Source: Aridibacter sp965216195
GTDB taxonomy: Bacteria; Acidobacteriota; Blastocatellia; Pyrinomonadales; Pyrinomonadaceae
DNA: 64,000 nucleotides
Assembly (NCBI GenBank): GCA_965216195.1
Contig: OZ244151.1
Span: forward strand, 992,001 to 1,056,000
Direction of reading: 5' to 3'
The position numbers were made by a program, and so were the translations under genes. A model generated the notes under the pieces. The model saw only the letters and a program-made list of their open reading frames with translations, was not told the origin of the DNA and did not search any database. Shown one piece after another: positions 8,219 through 16,321 of the stretch (its first letter is position 1; the number at the start of each line of letters is the position of its first letter).

Positions 8219-8428
8219 GTTAGCCAGTGGTGGAGCGGAATGAAATGGAGCGCAACCTCTGGAATGTGAATATAAGGAATCGTACTCTGAAGGAGTGCAA
8301 CAAAAACGGATCCGGTGGATTCTGTCGCTCCTGTAGAGCTCCGTGGTTTTGTTTGGCTGTTCCAGAGGTTCATGCGAAACGCATTCACCACTGGCTAACT
8401 TCTACCCGCTTCTTTCGAAGCTTGGGAG
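8219..8428. repeat. Palindromic dispersed repeat, copy B
   Basis: Same module order as copy A, with better-preserved inverted ends: GTTAGCCAGTGGTG at 8219 and its exact complement CACCACTGGCTAAC ending at 8399; AACCTCTGGAA at 8254-8264 pairs with TTCCAGAGGTT from 8360. The left arm carries an extra GGAATGAAATGGAGC, also present in copy C. The internal TACTCTGAAGGAGTGC and CGCTCCTGTAGAGCTC hairpins and the trailing CTTCTTTCGAAGCTTGGGA are kept. The whole 7767-8566 gap contains these repeats and no gene. Confidence 0.75.
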
Positions 8429-8521
8429 TCGAGGGTTAGATAAACGGTATTTTATTAAGAAGACTGAAGCGCCTTGCGTTTGGTGCAGGCCGGCGGCCTG
8501 CGCTCCTTAGTCAATGAGTGT

Positions 8522-8560
8522 TACGATATGATACGAAATAATACGATATTGAAACGATAG
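8522..8560. promoter_or_regulatory. TGATACG-type repeats before dsbB
   Basis: The stretch holds ACGATATGATACGAAA, then AATACGATA and AAACGATAG, ending six bases before the dsbB start. The 16-mer ACGATATGATACGAAA also occurs upstream of fic (6720-6735). It could be a shared operator or a shared repeat; the sequence alone does not decide. Confidence 0.4.
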
Positions 8561-8566
8561 AGCCCA

Positions 8567-9016
8567 ATGGAAAAGACAGACGCGAAAAAATCCGTTGAAA
8601 ACAGAATATCAGACAGTATGTTGCCCTATCTCGCGTGGATAATAGTTTTAGTGGGAACCGTCGGGAGTTTGTTTTTTAGCGAAGTCATGGAGTTTCCCCC
8701 ATGCGTTTTATGCTGGTATCAGAGGATTGCAATGTATCCCTTGGTCGTGATTATCGGGGCGGGAATCATTATGCGGGACGGGCGAATGAAGTATTATGCG
8801 CTGCCGCTCAGCCTGATCGGACTTGGGATCTCGGTTTATCACAATCTCCTTTACTATGGCTTTATTGAAAAGGCGATCGTGCCTTGTGCGGAAGGGGTTT
8901 CGTGTACTGAAAAACAGATCGAATGGTTTGGGTTTATTACGATCCCTTTGATGGGGTTGGTGTCTTTTATAATTGTAACGATTTGTTTAGTCTTATATAA
9001 ACCCAGGGAGCAATAA
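8567..9016 (+). CDS. dsbB: Disulfide bond formation protein DsbB/BdbC
   Basis: A 149-aa inner-membrane quinone reductase that reoxidises the periplasmic thiol oxidase. Four hydrophobic helices are visible (YLAWIIVLVGTVGSLFF, IAMYPLVVIIGAGIIM, ALPLSLIGLGISVYHNLLY, IPLMGLVSFIIVTICLVL). The first redox pair is in CVLCWYQR (C46, C49), a hallmark of the family; the second pair is C107 and C113 in PCAEGVSC. The length fits the short BdbC-type branch. Its stop codon is directly followed by the start of the DsbA-like gene, so the two form an oxidase/re-oxidase operon. TGATACG-type repeats sit just upstream. Confidence 0.93.
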   Translation: MEKTDAKKSVENRISDSMLPYLAWIIVLVGTVGSLFFSEVMEFPPCVLCWYQRIAMYPLVVIIGAGIIMRDGRMKYYALPLSLIGLGISVYHNLLYYGFIEKAIVPCAEGVSCTEKQIEWFGFITIPLMGLVSFIIVTICLVLYKPREQ

Positions 9017-9700
9017 ATGAGCAAAGAAATCAAAATTTTAGGAGCGATTGCGATTTTGGTTATCGCTGCGGCGGTGATTGGGGCAACTTTTTACAGGAAT
9101 TCAACTCCGGTAGCGACGGCGCCAGTCAAAACCGAACCCGGTAAATCGTGGAAAGATAACGAAGCGTTTATACGCGATGATAGTCCTACGCTTGGCCCTA
9201 AAGATGCAAAGGTCACCATCGTCGAGTTTCTAGATCCCGAATGCGAATCATGCGCTGCGTTTCACCCGTTTGTAAAAAAGGTTCTGAAAGACCACGAAGG
9301 AAAATTGAGGCTCGTAATACGTTATATGCCGCTTCATCCGAATTCGCTTTCTGCGATAACTTTTCTGGAAGCTGCGGGCGAGCAGGGGAAATACTGGAAG
9401 GCACAGGATTTTCTCCTCATGAAACAACCCGAATGGGGAACAAAACACGGTCCTACGAATACGCCGCAGCCTGATGTAAACAAGCTATTTAAGAAATACG
9501 TCTCCGAGCTTGGCCTTGATATGGAAAAGATGAACAAGGTTTACGCCGAGAATAAGTACAAGGCAAAGGCGGAGCGCGACCTTAAGGACGGAAGGTCACT
9601 TGGCGTTAGGCAAACTCCGACTTTATTTGTAAACGGCAGGAAACTGGCGCGTTTGGATGACGCGAGTTTGCGGGCGTTGATCGAAGAGGGTTTGAAGTAA
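9017..9700 (+). CDS. DsbA-family membrane-anchored thiol oxidoreductase
   Basis: A 227-aa protein with an N-terminal membrane anchor (ILGAIAILVIAAAVIGATF, residues about 8-25) and a thioredoxin-fold DsbA domain (Thioredoxin_4 type). The active site is DPECESCAAFHP with C76 and C79 in a CESC arrangement. The cis-proline segment RQTPTLFVNGRKL (near residue 200) is present. It is predicted to act in the periplasm, introducing disulfides, and to be reoxidised by the DsbB encoded immediately upstream with no intergenic base. The pairing is the same as in BdbC-BdbD systems. Confidence 0.92.
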   Translation: MSKEIKILGAIAILVIAAAVIGATFYRNSTPVATAPVKTEPGKSWKDNEAFIRDDSPTLGPKDAKVTIVEFLDPECESCAAFHPFVKKVLKDHEGKLRLVIRYMPLHPNSLSAITFLEAAGEQGKYWKAQDFLLMKQPEWGTKHGPTNTPQPDVNKLFKKYVSELGLDMEKMNKVYAENKYKAKAERDLKDGRSLGVRQTPTLFVNGRKLARLDDASLRALIEEGLK

Positions 9701-10010
9701 GTAGGGCGCGGACATCCTCGTCAGCGTGTTTTAGTTAAAACCGAACCTGCAAATTGATCCACCCAGTGATACCCGCGCCCCCGAATACGAGTTTTGGGAC
9801 AGATCCACAAGGACGTAGATGTTTGGAGGTAATTAGTAGTAGGTCAAAACGTAACACGCGGTACGTAATTCGGTTGAATAATTGGCATTTCAACTTTTAA
9901 GAACGGTGACAAGTACGAAATGCGAATACCGAAAGACGATCTATGAGAAACTGTTTACTGTCGTCGCTTATCAGTCACCAACCACTAATCATCAAACTCG
10001 GAGGACAGGA
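9701..10010. other. Intergenic gap with a degenerate REP
   Basis: At 9704-9726 the sequence GGGCGCGGACATCC followed by TCGTCAGCG resembles one arm of the REP found elsewhere in the window, with its second half decayed. The rest of the gap shows no gene. A perfect GGAGG at 10000-10004 marks the ribosome site of the next gene. Confidence 0.5.
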
Positions 10011-11459
10011 ATGAGATCTGCCAGATTTGCGCTTCTTCTATTGTCGATTGTGCTGGTCACTTCGAACTACACGTTTGCCCAGGAAAAACATTATTACCAG
10101 ACGGACTTTACAAAGGAGGAGTTTCAATCCAGGCGGGCGAGAGTCCTTGAAAAGATTGGAAACAAGGCGATAGCGATTGTTCAGGGAGCACGCGGTGTAG
10201 ATGACTTCAATGTTTTTCGTCAAACGAATACCTTCTATTACCTAACGGGTCTTGAAACTCCACACGCATATCTTTTGCTCGATGGACGAAATAATCGGAC
10301 GACCCTTTATTTGCCTCATCGCGATGAAGCGCGCGAACGCAATGAGGGCAAAATTCTTTCGGCCGAGGACGAAGAGCTGATCAAACGCCTTACGGGAATT
10401 GATCGCGTTAAAGCGGTGGAGACTCTGTCTCTTGATCTGGTCGGCGGGCAGCTTCGGCCTCCTGCACCGGCTATCTACACACCTTTTAGCCCTGCTGAAA
10501 CCGGAACCGACAGCCGTGACGAACTCCTTCGCGGTAGGGCACGAGCTGCATCAGATCCCTGGGATGGGAGAGCGTCGCGGGAAGCACACTTTCGAAAACA
10601 GCTGAATCTACGTGCTCCGCAGTTTAAAGTAAGGGACCTTTCGCCGATTCTGGATTCAATGCGGCTTGTGAAGAGCAAGCAGGAGATCGCGGTCATACGC
10701 GAAGCCACGCGAATAGCCGGATTGGCGATTATTGAGGCGATGCGTTCGACTGCTCCCGGCGTTTACGAATATCAGCTCGATGCGGCGGCAAAATATATCT
10801 TCTATCTACAAGGGGCTCAGGGAGACGGCTACGCTTCCATAATCGGCGGCGGGAAAAACGCCTTTATGGGACACTATTTCCGCAAAACGGATCCGCTCAA
10901 AGACGGCGATTTGGTTCTCATGGATTACGCGCCCGATTATCGTTATTACACAAGCGATGTAACGCGTATGTGGCCTGTAAACGGGAAGTTCACGGATGCG
11001 CAACGCCGCCTGTGCGAATACATCCTCGCCTATCGGGACGCACTTTTTAAGCATATACGCCCGGGTGTAACCTCGATCGATGTGCTCGATGCCGCCGCGA
11101 AAGATATGGAGAAATATCTCGAAGGGAAGACTTTTGCGAACTCAGCACATTTGAAAGCCGTCAGAGCCGGACTCAAATTCCGAGGGCATTTCCAGCATTC
11201 GGTCGGGATGGCGGTTCACGATGTCGGAAGAGTTCGCGGCCGCGTGAAACTCAAGCCGGGAATGGTTTTTACGATCGACCCAATGATCTGGATTCCTGAA
11301 GAGAGACTTTACATGCGGATCGAAGATATGGCGGTTGTAACCGAAACGGGTGTTGAGAATTTGAGTGCGTTTGTTCCATCAAAACTCGACGACATTGAGC
11401 GAACGATGAAGGAGCAGGGATTGGTACAGTTTCGTCCACCGGTCAAGGCTTCCAATTAA
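10011..11459 (+). CDS. Secreted Xaa-Pro aminopeptidase-type M24B peptidase
   Basis: A 482-aa aminopeptidase P-like enzyme that would remove N-terminal residues preceding proline. The frame is open upstream, but ATG at 10011 has a GGAGG six bases before it and starts a clear signal peptide (MRSARFALLLLSIVLVTSNYTFA), so periplasmic location is likely. The N-terminal creatinase-like domain spans about 30-250, and the pita-bread catalytic domain follows. Metal ligands are D305 and D316 (MDYAPDYRYYTSDVTRMW), H396 (GHFQHSVGMAVHD) and E438 (MRIED). The fourth position, normally glutamate in TIEPG, is aspartate here (TIDPM, D423), an unusual conservative change. It stands alone. Confidence 0.9.
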   Translation: MRSARFALLLLSIVLVTSNYTFAQEKHYYQTDFTKEEFQSRRARVLEKIGNKAIAIVQGARGVDDFNVFRQTNTFYYLTGLETPHAYLLLDGRNNRTTLYLPHRDEARERNEGKILSAEDEELIKRLTGIDRVKAVETLSLDLVGGQLRPPAPAIYTPFSPAETGTDSRDELLRGRARAASDPWDGRASREAHFRKQLNLRAPQFKVRDLSPILDSMRLVKSKQEIAVIREATRIAGLAIIEAMRSTAPGVYEYQLDAAAKYIFYLQGAQGDGYASIIGGGKNAFMGHYFRKTDPLKDGDLVLMDYAPDYRYYTSDVTRMWPVNGKFTDAQRRLCEYILAYRDALFKHIRPGVTSIDVLDAAAKDMEKYLEGKTFANSAHLKAVRAGLKFRGHFQHSVGMAVHDVGRVRGRVKLKPGMVFTIDPMIWIPEERLYMRIEDMAVVTETGVENLSAFVPSKLDDIERTMKEQGLVQFRPPVKASN

Positions 11460-11472
11460 TAACAGGCACGGG

Positions 11473-11832
11473 TTATTTCTTCTTTGTTGGTTTTGGAGGG
11501 AGCGACGCAATGTATTCGTGGCTTTCTCTAAATAGCTCGACGAGTTTGTCGAAATCTCCCATCACGTCGTCGGGAAACACGACATAGCCACGCATTACGC
11601 TGTTGTATTGGATGGATTCTTTGCCGTCGAGTTCTTCGATCAGTTCCTTCTTCCTTTTTTCGGAATAGCGGAAAGCGAAATCGCCGGATTTATCGACGAA
11701 CGAAAACATATGTCCGTTTAGCGACGTGTAGGCGCTTGCGGCACCTTTTCGTTTTTGATCGGGGACCGTAGCGATAACTCTATCGTAGAGTTCGACTCTC
11801 TCTTCCGGGGCATCGGGTTTCTTTTTTGCCAT
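11473..11832 (-). CDS. Small TfoX/Sxy-N-like protein of unknown function
   Basis: A 119-aa soluble protein. The segment GAASAYTSLNGHMFSFVDKSG followed by a region with alternating charged residues and ending YNSVMRGYVVFPDDV resembles a family of short proteins related to the TfoX N-terminal fold, in which a 'NG.MF.' strand is characteristic. The C-terminus is lysine-rich (PPKPTKKK). Members are often annotated as TfoX/Sxy-like, but a role in competence has not been shown for this branch. The start at 11832 is the only good ATG. The gene is convergent with the M24 peptidase, 13 bases apart. Confidence 0.55.
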   Translation of the reverse strand: MAKKKPDAPEERVELYDRVIATVPDQKRKGAASAYTSLNGHMFSFVDKSGDFAFRYSEKRKKELIEELDGKESIQYNSVMRGYVVFPDDVMGDFDKLVELFRESHEYIASLPPKPTKKK

Positions 11833-11858
11833 GGCCGTATTTTAGCAGATTCCAACGG

Positions 11859-12222
11859 GACGCGGACACTCATGTCCGCTGTTTTGGCTTCCGGATTCGA
11901 GATGATTGGGGACATTTTACACCCTTACTGCGTGCGGGTTTCTGCAAAATTCGGGACATTCTACACCCTTACTGCGTGCGGGTTTCTGCAAAATTCGGGA
12001 CATTCTACACCCTTACTGCGTGCGGGTTTCTGCAAAATTCGGGACATTCTACACCCTTACTGCGTGCGGGTTTCTGCAAAATTCGGGACATTCTACACCC
12101 TTACTGCGTGCGGGTTTCTGCAAAATTCGGGACATTTTACACCCTTACAGCGTCCGTGCTTCTGTTTCGCCCCCTTTCAAGCTGGTCTGCTGACACGAGA
12201 CGGACAGGAGCGTCCGCGTTCC
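11859..12222. repeat. REPIN-like inverted REP pair enclosing a tandem array
   Basis: The left arm is GACGCGGACACTCATGTCCGC (11859-11879). The right arm ACGGACAGGAGCGTCCGCG at 12200-12218, continuing GTTCC to 12222, is its inverted counterpart and abuts the stop codon of the DinB-like gene. The arms belong to the same REP family as the RAYT ends at 59.2 and 59.9 kb. Between them lies the 44-base tandem array, which is unusual content for a REPIN. Confidence 0.65.
11909..12164 (+). repeat. Tandem array, about 5.8 copies of a 44-base unit
   Basis: Units start at 11909, 11953, 11997, 12041, 12085 and 12129. Each begins GGGACATT(C/T)TACACCCTTA and ends TTTCTGCAAAATTC. The inner units appear identical; the first and last carry ACATTTTAC instead of ACATTCTAC, and the last degenerates after 36 bases. 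Because 44 is not a multiple of three, all three forward frames stay open across the array, producing spurious open frames; no protein is claimed. There are no spacers, so it is not a CRISPR. Confidence 0.95.
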
Positions 12223-12223
12223 T

Positions 12224-12733
12224 TTACCAGTCGCCGGCGTAATCGAGCGAATCTTCCGTGGTTTGATCTAGGTATTCGCGTTTGATGCGGTTAATTTGGC
12301 GTATGTGTATATGGTCGTGAGCGAGCCAGTTTGAAAGAAATTTATTTGCGGACATTTTACCGAGTTTTGGATGATCGTGGGTATTTTCCCAAGGCGGGTT
12401 TTTAAGCGAGCGCAGCCACTTGATCGATTCTTCACGCTCAGAAAGAAACGCAGAAAGTTTCGCATCAAAATCCTGCTCAACATATTTTCTCGATGTTACC
12501 CAACCAACCGGATCAATCGGCGACAATGGAAGCTCGGGATTTTCAAGGCAATGTTTTACGCGAGCACGAAAATCCTCGCGTTCTTCGTCGTACAGATGAC
12601 AAACGACTTCCAGCAGACACCACTGATCGGGAGCCGGTTTCCAACGAAAGAGGCTTTCATCCAAACTCACCAGGAGCCACTCAAATACGTAGCGATTACG
12701 GGCGATTTCGGCGATTATTTGTTGCTCGTTCAT
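12224..12733 (-). CDS. DinB-like (DUF664-type) four-helix metal-binding protein
   Basis: A 169-aa protein with the DinB/YfiT-like helical bundle. Metal ligands expected for the fold are visible: a histidine in the second helix (LLEVVCHLYDEERED) and the paired histidines late in the chain (NWLAHDHIHIRQINRI). KWLRS and WENTHDHPKLG lie between. Such proteins bind divalent metal and some act as thiol-dependent transferases (mycothiol or bacillithiol), but the substrate here is unknown. The stop codon lies at the edge of a REP (12200-12222), suggesting that the repeat inserted right at the gene's end. It stands alone on this strand. Confidence 0.8.
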   Translation of the reverse strand: MNEQQIIAEIARNRYVFEWLLVSLDESLFRWKPAPDQWCLLEVVCHLYDEEREDFRARVKHCLENPELPLSPIDPVGWVTSRKYVEQDFDAKLSAFLSEREESIKWLRSLKNPPWENTHDHPKLGKMSANKFLSNWLAHDHIHIRQINRIKREYLDQTTEDSLDYAGDW

Positions 12734-12771
12734 TGTTGCGAAATTCCGTCGGAGATGTGTGAAGTCTAGAT

Positions 12772-13107
12772 TGTAACGAAATTACGGTGATGGTGCATTT
12801 GTCATGATTCCTCATAGCCACGTGCTTTAGCTCGTGGGTGGAAATTTCATCCCTAAAATTGAGCCCGTTTTAACGGGCTTGTTGACAGAAAGCTTAGCAT
12901 TTGCCGATAAGGACGTTAAAACGCCCTCAGATTCTTTCGACAAGCGACCACGCCGTAAACGACGCGGCTATGGGAATTGAATGCTTCAGTTTACCTAGCA
13001 CTTAGCTTCGCTCGTACAGAGCTATTATCTTTCGTCATCTTCGGTGACTTGTGCGAAGTCAATTCGTAGTTTGGTTTATCCAAACACGAGTTTTCGAATG
13101 GTTGCTG
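12772..13107. repeat. Gap with a second REP-like family (several hairpins)
   Basis: No gene is seen. Three stem-loops of a repeat-like style occur: CCACG-TGCTTTAGCT-CGTGG (12818-12837), AGCCCG-TTTTAA-CGGGCT (12862-12879) and an imperfect one around CCACGCCGTAAACGACGCGGC (about 12948-12970). The CACGTGCTTTAGC and CGCCGTAAACG cores resemble RAYT-mobilised palindromes seen in many bacteria and differ from the GCGGACA family. The stretch is read as a second REPIN-like element. Confidence 0.45.
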
Positions 13108-14571
13108 TTAATTTTTCTCGCGAGTTTCAGCGTTTGATAACAGTTCAGCAGGTTTATAAAACTCCCCTGATTTAACGACATAATCTATCTTCTCTGTGTT
13201 ACGTATGTTATCCAATGGATCGTCGTTTAGAACTATCAGATCGGCAATTTTACCTTTTTCAACGCTCCCTTTCTTATCATCGATTCCAAGCGATTTTGCT
13301 CCGTTAAAAGTCGCAATTTTTATAACTTCCAGATGCGGAATTCCAGTTTCACTGAGCAACTCCAGTTCTTGGTGAAGACTTTTTCCGGGAACGACCCAGG
13401 GGTTTGGGAAATCACTTCCGGTTGTTACCAATATGCCTTTTTTGTGTATGAGTTGTGTTAGTTTGGCTAATTTTTTCCAGTGAGCCCGTGCTCTTTTGAA
13501 ATCGGTTTTCTTCCAATTGTCAACGAATGTCGCAGCTTTCCAGACTTTCAGGATCGTTGGATGAACTAATTTCAGGTCTTCCGACTCAGTCTAGTTCGGG
13601 TCGTTTCCCCAGAATTTTGTGTGAAAAACGATAAGCGTTGGATCAAATGCGACATTGCTGGCGAGCATTGAATCAAGCATCTCAGTAATCGAGTCGCTTT
13701 CATAATCAACCTTCTCGATCCAATCGATCCCGCCTAAGAAACTCGGACGGTATTGTTCCCGAAAATCCGCGGGGAGATAACTCTTATGCCATGGGGCTGC
13801 GTGGGTAATCGAATCAATGCCGAATTTTGCGGCTTCAGTCCACGAAGTGTTTTGAAGATGTCCGACGACCTTGACTCCTCCTTTGTGAGCTTCGTCAATT
13901 GCCGCTTTGACAAGATTCGGTTTGAGACTTGAATAAACTTTTATGTAGTTCACGCCTGCCGAAATCTGTTTCTTCACTTCCTCTCGAACCGTTTCTTCAG
14001 TTGGCGTTGCCGCGAAAGGACCAAAATTTGATTCGACACGATTTAATGCCGCGCCGGATGTGAAGATTTCAGGGCCGACGATACCGGGTTCGTGTTTTAC
14101 CAGATCGCGAAGTTCCACACCGTCTTTGGTTGGAGCAGCCGGGTTTCTAACCGTCAATACACCGAATGCGACCATCGTTTTGAGCGAGGCGAGCGAAGCC
14201 TTTTTATCGTATTTATCGATGATGTTTTTATTTTCGTCGATGGGCAAAACCGTTACGTGAGCGTGAGTGTCGATGAATCCCGGAACAACAAATTTTCCCC
14301 TTCCATCAATGATCCTGGTGTTTTCGGGTAAGATGTAGCCTTTGCTTTTTGCAACGTCGTTAATGGTGTCACCCTTTAGCATAACGACCATGTAATTTTG
14401 CGGCGGGTTGCCTTTTCCATCAATTACCGTAACGTCCTTGATTGCTATGTATCTCGAAACATCGGTTGATTCTGCGCGTTCTGCACCGCAAGCGGACGCC
14501 AGAAGGGAAAGAATAAGTAGAATGACCGTGTTTTTGAAGGAATCGTATAGCATTGGTTGGAGCGAAGACAT
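13108..14571 (-). pseudogene. Amidohydrolase-family lipoprotein interrupted by one in-frame TAG
   Basis: One continuous reading frame of 487 codons is broken only by an amber codon at 13591-13593, after FHTKFWGNDPN; translation of the same frame continues at once with TESEDLKLVHPTILKVWK and on to the normal end. The N-terminus is a lipoprotein signal (LILSLLASAC, lipobox ASAC). Amidohydrolase marks are GFIDTHAHVTV (HxH metal pair), GVNYIKVYSSL, VVGHLQNTS, DSITHAAPW, and, after the stop, TTGSDFPNP with the conserved Asp. The C-terminal GSVEKGKIADLIVL is typical of imidazolonepropionase-like hydrolases. The substrate is unknown. A recent nonsense mutation, an assembly error or readthrough could explain the stop; no other damage is visible. 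Confidence 0.8.
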
Positions 14572-14655
14572 CGTTTATTGAGTGCGCAAAGATTAATTAT
14601 TACGAACAATGTTTACGGAGTTTTGGATTGTAACACGAGTCGGTTCGGGAGATGA

Positions 14656-14767
14656 AGCGCGGACATCCCTGTCCGCAAGATTGCGAAAGCAATCTAAATC
14701 GTTGAACTACTTTATGATTATTAACTCTTCGAACGGAAGCGTTCGTGCGGACAGGGATGTCCGCGCT
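14656..14767. repeat. REPIN: two perfectly inverted REPs
   Basis: GCGGACATCCCTGTCCGC, with two flanking bases on each side, occurs at 14656-14677, and its exact reverse complement lies at 14746-14767, giving a 112-base element with 22-base perfect inverted ends. Inside are two further hairpins, GATTGC-GAAA-GCAATC near 14679-14694 and CGAACG-GAAG-CGTTCG at 14730-14745. The arms match the ends of the RAYT element at 59.2-59.9 kb, the probable source of mobility. It lies between the amidohydrolase and dipeptidase genes, which diverge. Confidence 0.85.
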
Positions 14768-14836
14768 CCAATCATTTGCCCATAAAACGAGTTCAAAGTA
14801 TTCTTAGTCCAATCTAATATTCCCCGGAGTGAAATT

Positions 14837-16210
14837 ATGAAACGAATTTTAGTAACGTTATTAGCTGCAATTTTTCTTTTTTCGATCGCTTGTAAAACGA
14901 CGACGACAGACGGCAAACCTGGTGCACCAAAGCGTGAAAAACCAAAGATGACCGAAGACGAAATTATAGCGAAAGCGAAGGAGATTCACGAGGCGGTGAT
15001 TACGCTTGATACCCATGACGATATCAACGTAGATAATTTTACCGACGAGAAGAATTACACGGAAAAGCTTGAAGGTGTTCAGGTTGATCTTCCGAAAATG
15101 GAGGAAGGTGGTCTCGACGTGGCTTGGTTTATCGTTTACACAGGTCAGGGCGATTTGGACGATGCGGGCTATAAAAAAGCGTACGAAAACGCGATAAGTA
15201 AGTTTGATGCGATTGACCGCCTGGTAACGAAGTTTGCGCCTGACAAGATTGAGCTTGCAAAGACATCGGATGATGTTCGCAGGATTCATAAGGAAGGGAA
15301 GTTGGTAGCTATGATCGGTGTAGAGAACGCATATCCGGTTGGAACTGACCTTTCTCGCATTGAAGATTTTGCAAAACGCGGAGCGCGCTATATGTCGCTT
15401 GCACATAATGGTCACAGCCAGTTTTCGGACTCAAACACTGGCGAAAAAGAAAAGAAATGGCTGCACAACGGTTTGAGCGAAGAAGGCAAAAAAGCAGTTG
15501 CGGAAATGAACAAGTGGGGAATTATGGTAGATATTTCGCACCCATCGAAAGAAGCGATCAAACAGATGATCGAGCTTTCAAAAGCACCCGTTGTGGCGTC
15601 ACACTCTTCTGCTCGCGCACTTGCTGACCATACGCGCAACCTTGATGACGAACAGCTCGAATGGGTTAAAAAGAATGGCGGAGTTGTACAGACCGTCGCC
15701 CTAAATAGCTACTTGAATGTTGATAAAGCGAAGGCCCGAAGCGAAGTGCGGGATAAGGTTTATGAAGAGTTTGCGGAAAAAGAGGGCTTTGAGATCAAGA
15801 AACGGGAAGAGGTAAGGGAGATGCCCGATGTGGAGCAAAAGGCTTACATGGAGAAGTTTAATGCGTTTCGCGAAAAGGCGAAGCCACTTGTTGAGGAAGC
15901 CCAGAAGGAACTTGCTCCGGTGGACGTAAAAGACTTTGTGAACCACATTGATTACATGGTCGATAAGATCGGCATCGATCACGTTGGAATCAGTTCGGAT
16001 TTTGACGGCGGCGGCGGAATCGAAGGTTGGAAAGACGCCTCGGAGACTTTGAATGTTACGGCAGAGTTGGTTAGGCGCGGCTACACAAAAGAAGAAATTG
16101 AAAAGATCTGGAGCGGCAATTTACTGAGAGTTTTGGACGAAGTTCAAAAGGTTGCGAAAGAGATTCAAGGCGGGGATGGGAAGAAGGAAGACGAAGAGAA
16201 GGCGGAATAG
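14837..16210 (+). CDS. M19 family dipeptidase lipoprotein (renal dipeptidase type)
   Basis: A 457-aa zinc peptidase of the membrane dipeptidase family, which cleaves dipeptides including some D-residue substrates. The N-terminus (MKRILVTLLAAIFLFSIAC) is a probable lipoprotein signal with cysteine at position 19, so it is likely anchored in the periplasm. Zinc-site motifs are present: TLDTHDDINVD (HxD), GVENAYPVG (bridging Glu), SLAHNGHSQFSD, VDISHPSKEA, VVASHSSARAL and GISSDFDGGGGIEGW. A charged insert (about 290-350, with KAKARSEVRDKVYEEFAEKE) precedes the last motif and is longer than in minimal members. A lysine/glutamate-rich tail ends the protein. The GGAGT upstream of 14837 may serve as ribosome site. 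Confidence 0.93.
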   Translation: MKRILVTLLAAIFLFSIACKTTTTDGKPGAPKREKPKMTEDEIIAKAKEIHEAVITLDTHDDINVDNFTDEKNYTEKLEGVQVDLPKMEEGGLDVAWFIVYTGQGDLDDAGYKKAYENAISKFDAIDRLVTKFAPDKIELAKTSDDVRRIHKEGKLVAMIGVENAYPVGTDLSRIEDFAKRGARYMSLAHNGHSQFSDSNTGEKEKKWLHNGLSEEGKKAVAEMNKWGIMVDISHPSKEAIKQMIELSKAPVVASHSSARALADHTRNLDDEQLEWVKKNGGVVQTVALNSYLNVDKAKARSEVRDKVYEEFAEKEGFEIKKREEVREMPDVEQKAYMEKFNAFREKAKPLVEEAQKELAPVDVKDFVNHIDYMVDKIGIDHVGISSDFDGGGGIEGWKDASETLNVTAELVRRGYTKEEIEKIWSGNLLRVLDEVQKVAKEIQGGDGKKEDEEKAE

Positions 16211-16321
16211 ATTTTTCGCAGGGGCCGCTTGTGTCTCAAAACCTTGTTTCCAACGGGCAAATAGAAATTTGCATCACACGAGTTAACTTTTGTTGGCTCG
16301 TTTTTTTTTTTGGAGAATTTT

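Noticed and set aside
7786..8439. Open frames in the 7.8-8.4 kb gap
   Set aside because: They follow the palindromic repeats on both strands and carry no protein family features.
11909..12164. Possible CRISPR array or repeat-protein gene
   Set aside because: Units are contiguous with no spacers, and the unit length of 44 is not a multiple of three, so open frames across it are an artefact.
13108..14571. Amber codon decoded as pyrrolysine
   Set aside because: No pyl genes are seen and this decoding is not expected in this kind of organism; nonsense mutation or error is simpler.
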